Below, in pieces: positions 1 through 5,140 of a stretch of 7,900 nt of DNA (position 1 is the first letter of the stretch; each line of letters starts with the position of its first letter). The notes under the pieces are model-generated. The model was given only the letters and a program-made list of their open reading frames with translations, did not search any database and had not been told where the DNA came from. A program made the translations under genes and the position numbers. The DNA is from Burkholderiales bacterium (GTDB taxonomy: Bacteria > Pseudomonadota > Gammaproteobacteria > Burkholderiales > Burkholderiaceae), in assembly GCA_903643055.1 (NCBI GenBank), contig CAHJWV010000410.1, forward strand, positions 1 to 7,900, written 5' to 3'.

Positions 1-2
1 GT

Positions 3-725
3 TATGCGCATCTGTCGACCGGTAACTACAACCCGAAGACCGCCAGGCTGTACACCGATGTCGGCTACCTGACCGCCGACCCCGATCTGACGTCGGATGC
101 CGATGCAGTGTTCCAACAATTGGCCAGCCTCGGCAAGACCCGGCCTTTGCGCCTGTTGCTGCAGGCGCCGTTCACGCTGCACAAGCAGATGATCAGGCTG
201 ACCGAACAAGTGACCGAAGCGGCGCGGGCCGGCTTGCCGGCGCGCATCGTCGCGAAGGTCAATGCGCTGACCGATGTGCCGCTGATCGAAGCGCTGATCG
301 TCGCCGCGCAAGCCGGGGCCGACATCGACCTGATCGTGCGCGGAGCCTGCATGCTGCCGCCGGGCATTGCCGGCCAGACCGAGCGCATCCGCGTGCGTTC
401 GGTCGTGGGCCGCCAACTTGAGCATTCGCGGGTGCTGTACTTTCGCTTCGGCCCGAACGAAGCCGATGAAGCGCTGTTCCTGTCGAGCGCCGACTGGATG
501 GGCCGCAACATGTTCCGCCGCATCGAAGTGGCCTGGCCGGTGCGCGACCCGGTGTTGCGCCAGCGGGTGATCGACGAATGCCTGGTGCCTTATCTCCACG
601 ACCAGCAAGACGCCTGGCAACTGCAGCCGGACGGCGGCTATGTGCGCATCGGTGTCGACGGCCTCAGCGCTCAACAGGCGTTGATGAAACGTTATGCACC
701 GGCGGTACTGCAGCGCCCGGCCTGA
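3..725 (+). CDS. ppk: Polyphosphate kinase 1, C-terminal part (5' end outside window)
   Basis: PPK1 reversibly transfers the gamma phosphate of ATP to a growing polyphosphate chain. The reading frame is open from the left edge, so only the last 240 residues are present, about a third of the ~690-residue family length. The fragment opens with YAHLSTGNYNPKTARLYTD, matching the family's HxGTGNxNxKTARLYTD segment. It also carries IVRGACML (fragment residues 111-118), the QLEHSRV motif at 138-144 and the LSSADWMGRN motif at 160-169. His141 in QLEHSRV corresponds to the second conserved histidine, H592 of E. coli PPK. The principal phosphorylated histidine (H435 in E. coli) lies upstream of this window. 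The C-terminus ends soon after the core domain with ...LQRPA and shows no extension. The stop is TGA at 723-725 and sixA starts 26 nt later on the same strand, suggesting co-transcription. The identification is secure. Confidence 0.96.
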   Translation, partial: YAHLSTGNYNPKTARLYTDVGYLTADPDLTSDADAVFQQLASLGKTRPLRLLLQAPFTLHKQMIRLTEQVTEAARAGLPARIVAKVNALTDVPLIEALIVAAQAGADIDLIVRGACMLPPGIAGQTERIRVRSVVGRQLEHSRVLYFRFGPNEADEALFLSSADWMGRNMFRRIEVAWPVRDPVLRQRVIDECLVPYLHDQQDAWQLQPDGGYVRIGVDGLSAQQALMKRYAPAVLQRPA

Positions 726-751
726 ACCCACGCACATCGAAAGAGCCTGTA

Positions 752-1213
752 ATGGACCTGATCCTGTGGCGCCATGCCGAAGCCCATGTCATTCGCGAAG
801 GGCAGAACGACCTCGAACGCACGCTGACCAGCAAAGGCGAGCGGCAAGCGCAGCGCATGGCCGATTGGCTGAACCAGCGCATCGCGCATTCCACGCGCAT
901 TCTGGTTAGCCCAGCGGTGCGTACGCAGCAGACGGCGAAGGCGCTGGAAAAGAGTTTCAAGACGGTGGCGGCGTTAGCGCCCGATGCATCGCCGGTCGGC
1001 CTGCTGGCCGCGGCGCGCTGGCCGGAGTCGAACGAGCCGATGTTGATCGTTGGACATCAACCGACCCTCGGCCAGGTGGCGGCGCTGCTGCTGGCCAATG
1101 TGCCGCAGACCTGGGTGATCAAGAAAGGCGCTGTCTGGTGGCTGCGCCAGCGCGAGCGCGAAGGCGTTTCGCAAGTCGTGCTGCAGGCGATGCAATCACC
1201 GGATTGCCTTTGA
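752..1213 (+). CDS. sixA: Phosphohistidine phosphatase SixA (histidine phosphatase superfamily)
   Basis: This 153-residue cytoplasmic protein belongs to the branch-1 histidine phosphatase (phosphoglycerate-mutase-like) superfamily. SixA removes phosphate from phosphohistidine residues; in E. coli its known target is the NPr protein of the nitrogen PTS. The catalytic motif RHAEAH is at residues 7-12, with the nucleophilic His8. SPAVRTQQTA at 53-62 supplies the conserved phosphate-binding Arg57, and VGHQPTL at 100-106 supplies the second catalytic His102. The length fits the short, lid-less SixA type (about 160 residues). The ATG at 752 is chosen because the RHA motif falls at residue 7, as is usual, and GAAAGAG lies 6 nt upstream as a ribosome binding site. 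The frame stays open back to 578, but that part overlaps ppk and is not needed. The 26-nt gap after ppk suggests one operon. The partner here is unknown. Confidence 0.93.
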   Translation: MDLILWRHAEAHVIREGQNDLERTLTSKGERQAQRMADWLNQRIAHSTRILVSPAVRTQQTAKALEKSFKTVAALAPDASPVGLLAAARWPESNEPMLIVGHQPTLGQVAALLLANVPQTWVIKKGAVWWLRQREREGVSQVVLQAMQSPDCL

Positions 1214-1228
1214 TGGCCTGAGCTGTAC

Positions 1229-1266
1229 GCGGTGCCACCGAGGCGGAAATGCGTCGCTGGCACCGC
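1229..1266. terminator. Hairpin between convergent sixA and hypothetical gene
   Basis: A perfect 9-bp inverted repeat, GCGGTGCCA (1229-1237) and TGGCACCGC (1258-1266), encloses a 20-nt loop. It begins 15 nt after the sixA stop and lies 23 nt beyond the stop of the convergent gene at 1290, so it could end transcription from either side. There is no T-run on either flank, so it is not a textbook intrinsic terminator. It could also protect the 3' end of the mRNA. Confidence 0.4.
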
Positions 1267-1289
1267 GGCCATGCCGTGCTGCGCGGCGA

Positions 1290-1832
1290 TCACCCCCGGA
1301 TGAAGGCCGGGTCCTGCGCATGTGGCGTAGGCTCTGAGCTCGGTTCAGGGGCATGCAGTTCTTCTGGCGTCATGCTCCTGTTTCTCGTCAGCCTCGAGGG
1401 CGGCGTTCCCTTGGAACTGAACGCAGCCTGCAGCCGTTCCGTGCCCAGTTGCTCGATCACCGGGCTGTGTTTTTCGAAGGCATTGGCAGTGGCGTTGGCG
1501 ATGCTGCTGATGTGTCGGGCGCCAGCGTGGGTTCCAAGAGCCTTCTTCGCCAGGATCACGGGGGGCATTAAATTAAATCCGCCGGCCAGCATGGAGGGGC
1601 GGAATGCCATTCGGGGCGCCGGTGCCGCGGGGTCGCGGTTTTGCGCCTCCGATTTCCGATCGTCCCGCTTCTTGGCCAGCCCGGCAAGGACCTCACCGCC
1701 CTGACGAATGGCGCCCGGCGCGCGTTTGACAACCGCTTGTGTGCCTGCCTTGATCGTTTGTTGCCCGGTTTCGGACTGCGCAAATGCAGTCGCGGCTTGG
1801 AGCGCTGTCTTAATGATTGCGGGATTCACCAT
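1290..1832 (-). CDS. Hypothetical protein, 180 aa, unrecognised family
   Basis: I do not recognise this family. The N-terminal ~55 residues are Ala/Gln-rich and probably helical (MVNPAIIKTALQAATAFAQ onward), followed by a charged, Pro-rich linker (about 55-75). A second probably helical stretch with a short hydrophobic run, LMPPVILAKKALG, covers about 85-135. The C-terminal tail (about 141-180) is Pro/Glu/Ser-rich and probably disordered. There is no signal peptide or clear transmembrane segment. The ATG at 1832 is preceded by GAAAG about 8 nt upstream; a GTG six codons earlier (1850) is also possible. Codon use is less GC-biased than in the neighbours: TTA, AGA, AGG and several GCA/ACA codons occur, which suggests an accessory or recently acquired gene. 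It converges on sixA and lies 245 nt downstream of the chemoreceptor gene on the same strand. Overlapping open frames on the + strand are shorter in conserved content, so the minus frame is preferred, though without homology support. Confidence 0.55.
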   Translation of the reverse strand: MVNPAIIKTALQAATAFAQSETGQQTIKAGTQAVVKRAPGAIRQGGEVLAGLAKKRDDRKSEAQNRDPAAPAPRMAFRPSMLAGGFNLMPPVILAKKALGTHAGARHISSIANATANAFEKHSPVIEQLGTERLQAAFSSKGTPPSRLTRNRSMTPEELHAPEPSSEPTPHAQDPAFIRG

Positions 1833-1853
1833 GGCGGGCTTTCGAAACACACA

Positions 1854-1883
1854 TCGATACGGGATGCAGCATCGAATTTACAA
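1854..1883 (-). promoter_or_regulatory. Possible weak sigma70-like promoter for the hypothetical gene
   Basis: On the minus strand, TTGTAA (1878-1883) lies 18 nt upstream of TATCGA (1854-1859), ending 21 nt before the ATG at 1832. The match to the -35 consensus is 4/6 and to the -10 consensus 3/6, so this may be chance. The rest of the 245-nt gap (1833-2077) shows no gene that I can support, only the short hairpin at 2018-2034. Confidence 0.18.
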
Positions 1884-2017
1884 GTGGCCGCGGGGTCCAT
1901 CAGCTTCCTGGCGAAGCGAAGGCTGCATTGGCGAAGTGCGCGACCGAGCCGGCCTGCGGCACCGCAGTGCCATGGGCGTTATCCGCGCAAAGGGTGTTGC
2001 GTTGGTTGACAAGTCAC

Positions 2018-2034
2018 GCCGGCTGAATGCCGGC
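2018..2034 (-). terminator. Short hairpin downstream of the chemoreceptor gene
   Basis: GCCGGC, a 5-nt loop (TGAAT) and GCCGGC form a compact 6-bp, all-G/C stem 43 nt past the chemoreceptor stop codon. Read on the minus strand, the following bases (GTGACTTGTC) are not a T-run, so this would be a weak or Rho-assisted stop at best. It may instead be a 3' stabilising structure. Confidence 0.3.
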
Positions 2035-2077
2035 CGGTCCGATTCGGTGAACTGCCGCTCAGTCGATGTGCGTCACA

Positions 2078-4054
2078 CTACAGCAAAAAGCGCTGCGTCG
2101 CCGCTGCCAGCTCATCGGCCTTGGTGCGCATGTCCATCGCAGCGGCGCTGGTGCGTTCGACCATCGCCGCGTTCTGTTGCGAATCGCGGTCGAGGGCCGA
2201 GATCGATGCGGCCACTGCCGCCACCTCGCGCACCTGGTTGGCATTGGCCGCGGCCGCGCGTTCCAGCGTGCCGCCGATGCCCTTCACCTCGGTGGCCAGT
2301 TCGCGAATGGCTTCGCCGGCCACATGCACGGCCTGCGTGCCGCTGGAGGTGTCTTCGCTGCTTTGCTGAACGAGCGTCTTGATCTCGCGTGCGGCCGTGG
2401 CCGAGCGCTGTGCCAGAGCGCGAACTTCGCTGGCCACGACCGCGAAACCACGGCCCTGATCGCCCGCCCGTGCCGCCTCGACCGCGGCATTGAGCGCGAG
2501 GATGTTGGTCTGGAAGGCGATGCTGTCGATCACGCCGACGATGTCGCCAACCTTCTTCGCCGATGCATGGAGCCGCTCGATGCGGTCCACCAGTTCGAAG
2601 ATGCGCTGCTGGCTTTCACTGGCCTTGACCGAGGCGGTGCGCCCGAGTTCAGCCGAGCGGCTGACTTCGCCGGCCGAGTCGTTCGCGAGCTTGGCAATGG
2701 ACTCCATCGACGCCGCCGATTGCTGCAGCCGAGTGGCCGAGGCATCGGTTCGCTGCGAGAGCTCGTGGGCGCCTTCGGACATCTGGGTGCTCTGCGTGAC
2801 GATCGCCCCGGCGCAGCTTCGCACCTGGCCGACCAGCGTGCGCAAGGAGTTCTGCATCGCCTCCATCGCTGCCAGCACATTGGCCGCTTCATCGCGGCCC
2901 CAGGCGCGCGGGTGGGTCTTCAGGTCACCGGCGGCCATGCAATCGATGTGGCGTTTGAGTTCGCTCATGCCACCGCGGGTGACGAGATAGAAGCAATGGA
3001 AAAGGTACCAGGCCACCACCAGCGCGGCCGCCACGAAGCCGATCTGCAGCAGCAGCTTTTGCTGTTGGGCGGCGATGCGCTGCTGAACGCGAGCATCCAG
3101 CGCCTGCAGGCTGCGCTGCGTGAGTTCGAGCATGCGTGCGGTGGCGGCTGCGCCAGCTGCCTGCAGCGGTGCGCCATCGGTGGGGCTCGCGCCGTCGGCC
3201 GGCAAAGCCTTGCGTGATTGGCGCATGAAGGCGTTGATCGGATCGAAGGCCTGCTGAAACTCCAGCGTCGGCTGCAGTGCCGGCTCTTCCTTGACGATGG
3301 CTTCGAAGCGTCCGAACAGCCGCTCGATCTGCTTGTAGAGCACATAGGTTTCGCCCTGAACGATGCGCCGGGCGACCGGCGTGGCTTCGCCGTTCGTTTG
3401 TGCCTGCGCGCCCAGATCGGCCACGCGCCCAATGGCAGCGCCCAGTTGCAAAGCCTCTTGCGTGGCGGCCAGCATCAGGCTGTAGGCGACCGGGTCGCTG
3501 TCGGTCGACAGGCCACTCTGGTCGGACACGCTGACGGCCGCGCGCAGCACTTGCTGCACCAAGCCATCGGCCTGGGCGTAGGCTTCGTCGGTGTCGCCCG
3601 AGACCTGCTTGAGCGGCTCAGCGCCCTGGTGCACGAACTTCAACGGCTCGCTCAAATCCATCGTCGGCGCGCCCGCTTTTTGAATCGATGCCAGCTTCTC
3701 GTTGAATGAATTCAACGCCGCCGACACATCGGTCTTGCCGGCGGCAATGGCACCTCGCATCTCGAGTGACTGTGTCAACGCAAGCATCAACTCGCGTTGC
3801 GCGCTCAAGCCCTGGCGCTCGGTCTTGTCGAGGTTGATCGAATGCAATGCGGAGCCCACGAAGAGCCACATCGACTGCATCAACACCAGCACGAACACCG
3901 CGGAGATGATCGTGGCCTTGCCGAGGAAGTGGATGTTGCGGAACAGGCGCACGCCGGGAGACCAGATTCCGTGGTGCGCGAAGAAGCCGATACGTTCCTT
4001 TGGCCTGGTCGAGGCGGGCAGAGGTGCGGCGTAGGAGGAAGCGTCGGCATCCAT
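2078..4054 (-). CDS. Methyl-accepting chemotaxis protein with large periplasmic helical sensor domain
   Basis: This 658-residue inner-membrane chemoreceptor would signal to CheA/CheW. A ~45-residue cytoplasmic leader contains GIWSPGVRLFRNIHFLGK (about 29-46). TM1 is at about 47-69 and TM2 at about 336-356, enclosing a ~265-residue periplasmic region that looks all-helical, possibly two bundles (about 80-180 and 187-333). A HAMP segment covers about 357-410. The cytoplasmic coiled coil carries the conserved tip around 508-546 (IDSIAFQTNILALNAAVEAA, then RAGDQGRGFAVVASEVRALA). The C-terminus ends TQRFLL, with no CheR-docking pentapeptide of the NWETF kind. The ATG at 4054 is chosen because AGAGG lies 7 nt upstream and the hydrophobic start follows sensibly; the frame is open back to 4174, but that part overlaps the cytochrome gene. 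It sits 52 nt after the cytochrome c stop, probably in the same operon. No che genes are present. The ligand is unknown; the family assignment is certain. Confidence 0.95.
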   Translation of the reverse strand: MDADASSYAAPLPASTRPKERIGFFAHHGIWSPGVRLFRNIHFLGKATIISAVFVLVLMQSMWLFVGSALHSINLDKTERQGLSAQRELMLALTQSLEMRGAIAAGKTDVSAALNSFNEKLASIQKAGAPTMDLSEPLKFVHQGAEPLKQVSGDTDEAYAQADGLVQQVLRAAVSVSDQSGLSTDSDPVAYSLMLAATQEALQLGAAIGRVADLGAQAQTNGEATPVARRIVQGETYVLYKQIERLFGRFEAIVKEEPALQPTLEFQQAFDPINAFMRQSRKALPADGASPTDGAPLQAAGAAATARMLELTQRSLQALDARVQQRIAAQQQKLLLQIGFVAAALVVAWYLFHCFYLVTRGGMSELKRHIDCMAAGDLKTHPRAWGRDEAANVLAAMEAMQNSLRTLVGQVRSCAGAIVTQSTQMSEGAHELSQRTDASATRLQQSAASMESIAKLANDSAGEVSRSAELGRTASVKASESQQRIFELVDRIERLHASAKKVGDIVGVIDSIAFQTNILALNAAVEAARAGDQGRGFAVVASEVRALAQRSATAAREIKTLVQQSSEDTSSGTQAVHVAGEAIRELATEVKGIGGTLERAAAANANQVREVAAVAASISALDRDSQQNAAMVERTSAAAMDMRTKADELAAATQRFLL

Positions 4055-4106
4055 GTGGAGACCTCTTGGTTGCTTGTGGTTTTGAGGCCAGGGGCCGGCG
4101 CTGGCG

Positions 4107-4517
4107 TCAGTCTTTTGCCGCGGGGCTGACGTTGATCGAGCGCAGGTAGGCCACGAGGTCGCGGACCTGTTCATCGGTCAACTCGGCTTCCCAGGTCGGC
4201 ATGAACTGGGAGCGACCCATCGAGGCCCCGCCTTTGCGGATGATCAGTGATAGATACGCATTGTTCTTGTCGCTGCTGCGCAGGTTGGCCGGGCGGGGCG
4301 TGTACAGGCGCGCGGCGCGGCCATTGCCATCGGCGTTGGTGCCGTGGCAGGTGACACAGTAATTGCCGTACACCAGGCCGCCACGAAAAACGGCCGCATC
4401 GGTGCTGTCCTTGGGCAACAAGGCGCCTTGCGCAGGGGCTTCTGCCGCCCGGCCGGTGGAGGCGCAGGCGAGGGCCAGCAGCGCGAAGGTCAACGCGGCC
4501 CGGTCCAGGGCTTTCAT
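4107..4517 (-). CDS. Periplasmic mono-haem cytochrome c (class I-like)
   Basis: This 136-residue exported c-type cytochrome is a likely periplasmic electron carrier. Residues 1-24 form a signal peptide (Arg6, hydrophobic run 8-18, possible cleavage after GRAA). The haem-binding motif CVTCH is at 54-58, giving His58 as the proximal ligand. Met106 in QFMPTWE is the probable distal ligand, and the C-terminal helix LTDEQVRDLVAYLRSI (113-128) is typical of class I cytochromes. The YTPRPANL segment at 72-79 recalls small cytochromes of the cbb3 CcoP/cytochrome c oxidase type. Cys18 preceded by Ala-Leu-Ala could be a lipobox, so a lipoprotein form cannot be excluded. The ATG at 4517 overlaps the cupredoxin stop as ATGA, which implies translational coupling. 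The frame is open upstream to 4796, but that stretch lies inside the cupredoxin gene. A carrier between the cupredoxin and the di-haem enzyme is a plausible role, inferred from position only. Confidence 0.92.
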   Translation of the reverse strand: MKALDRAALTFALLALACASTGRAAEAPAQGALLPKDSTDAAVFRGGLVYGNYCVTCHGTNADGNGRAARLYTPRPANLRSSDKNNAYLSLIIRKGGASMGRSQFMPTWEAELTDEQVRDLVAYLRSINVSPAAKD

Positions 4518-4843
4518 GGCTCGACCTCGACATCCATGCGCATGTCGGGGTGGATCGCGCATTCGACTTCGACCTTGCCGGGCTTGTCGAAGGTGACCGG
4601 GCGAACCTGACCGTTGCCGAACGAGCCGGTGTCGAACCCCTTGGCCGGTGACAGCGAGAACACGTTGTGCGCGAAGCTGTCCTCGTTGGAGAACTTGATC
4701 GTGTCGCCGACCTTGATCTTCAGCTTTTTGGTGCTGAAGCTCTTGTTCTTCTGTGTCACGACGACTTCGGCGGCATGCGCCGACAGCGTCAGGCACAGCA
4801 AGGGTAGCGCGATTGATGCGCGCATGGCAGACGAGAGAGGCAT
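4514..4843 (-). CDS. Small periplasmic cupredoxin (plastocyanin/pseudoazurin-like blue copper protein)
   Basis: This 109-residue protein has a signal peptide of about 24 residues (hydrophobic run IALPLLCLTLS, cleavage near AHA-A) and one cupredoxin domain. The expected type-1 copper ligands are His59 (in FAHNVFS), Cys95, His98 and Met103 in the ECAIHPDMRM segment. The Cys-x2-His-x4-Met spacing is the one used by plastocyanin. The segment VGDTIKFSNED (45-55) is also typical of the fold. The protein contains no Trp and no Tyr, which argues against it being a substrate for MauG-type side-chain oxidation and favours an electron carrier. The ATG at 4843 has GGAG 6 nt upstream; the Met at 4825 has no such site. 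It is the first gene of the minus-strand set and overlaps the cytochrome start by four bases. Database annotations sometimes call such proteins 'methylamine utilization', but no methylamine dehydrogenase genes are present here. Confidence 0.92.
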   Translation of the reverse strand: MPLSSAMRASIALPLLCLTLSAHAAEVVVTQKNKSFSTKKLKIKVGDTIKFSNEDSFAHNVFSLSPAKGFDTGSFGNGQVRPVTFDKPGKVEVECAIHPDMRMDVEVEP

Positions 4844-4959
4844 GGAGTTCTCCGGGCTGAGGCGTGATGGCCCGGTGGCATCGGTCGATGCGGCGCGGGT
4901 GGTTGGCAAAGTTTTCGACTGCAGGCCCGCCAACTTGAGCTGCGGCGAAGCGATTGCCC

Positions 4960-4988
4960 GTTAATCAGCCTCCATGAATCAGCCTCAA
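4960..4988 (-). promoter_or_regulatory. Possible sigma70-like promoter for the cupredoxin operon
   Basis: On the minus strand, TTGAGG (4983-4988) and ATTAAC (4960-4965) are separated by exactly 17 nt, about 115 nt before the cupredoxin ATG. The matches to consensus are 4/6 and 3/6. The hexamers fall on the two copies of the tandem repeat, which fits a regulated promoter but may be coincidence. Confidence 0.25.
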
Positions 4989-4990
4989 TG
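4963..4990. repeat. 14-bp tandem direct repeat (two copies)
   Basis: AATCAGCCTCCATG (4963-4976) is followed directly by AATCAGCCTCAATG (4977-4990), with 13 of 14 bases identical. It lies near the middle of the divergent intergenic region. Head-to-tail copies of this length could be a tandem operator for a regulator, or simply a small duplication. Confidence 0.6.
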
Positions 4991-5090
4991 GGCGTTCAGC
5001 GAAGCGCGTGTCGTGACGTACTGCCGCAAAGACCCGGATCGCGTTCAACCCCGTGCCGGGCTAACCGATAAGAAGCGATCGACAAAGCGT

Positions 5091-5104
5091 GCAGCCCGGG
5101 CTGC
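5091..5104. promoter_or_regulatory. 14-bp perfect palindrome upstream of the di-haem enzyme gene
   Basis: GCAGCCCGGGCTGC reads the same on both strands and ends 36 nt before the ATG at 5141. It could be a regulator dimer site, or a hairpin (GCAGC/GCTGC with a CCGG loop) in the 5' untranslated region. High GC content raises the chance of such palindromes arising without function. Confidence 0.35.
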
Positions 5105-5140
5105 GTGCCATTGATGCTTCTAACCTTCAGGATGAACACC

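Larger units (their letters stand above)
4844..5140. promoter_or_regulatory. Divergent control region between the cupredoxin operon and the di-haem enzyme gene
   Basis: This 297-nt gap separates two divergently transcribed redox units, so it must hold promoters for both, perhaps with shared control. It contains a 14-bp tandem repeat (4963-4990), a possible minus-strand promoter over that repeat, and a 14-bp perfect palindrome (5091-5104). I saw no FNR-type TTGAT-N4-ATCAA box and no convincing + strand promoter. Open frames entering the gap have no features of real genes. Confidence 0.6.

Noticed and set aside
578..751. N-terminal extension of sixA back to 578
   Set aside because: It would overlap ppk by nearly 150 bases and put the RHA motif far from the N-terminus. 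The ATG at 752 has a good ribosome binding site and gives the usual SixA length.
1249..1704. A + strand open frame opposite the hypothetical gene (also 1641-2009 and 1708-2382)
   Set aside because: No recognisable motif and no good ribosome binding site; these frames overlap each other and the minus-strand frame, which has a more credible start, composition and end.
2066..3217. A 383-codon open frame on the + strand opposite the chemoreceptor gene, and another at 3218-3709
   Set aside because: Both are antisense to the conserved chemoreceptor coding sequence; long mirror frames are expected in high-GC genes. The translations (rich in Arg, His, Gly, Ala) show no family motif.
4055..4174. Upstream extension of the chemoreceptor to 4174
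   Set aside because: It runs into the 3' end of the cytochrome c gene; the ATG at 4054 has AGAGG at proper spacing.
4518..4796. Upstream extension of the cytochrome c frame to 4796
   Set aside because: It lies wholly within the cupredoxin gene in another frame; the signal peptide starts at the ATG at 4517.
4963..4990. Start of a CRISPR-like or longer repeat array
   Set aside because: Only two directly adjacent 14-bp copies, with no spacers and no further copies in the window.
5105..5140. Earlier starts (GTG 5105, ATG 5114, ATG 5132) for the di-haem enzyme
   Set aside because: They lack a well-spaced ribosome binding site and add residues before a normal signal peptide that begins at 5141. 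The ATG at 5132 cannot be fully excluded.
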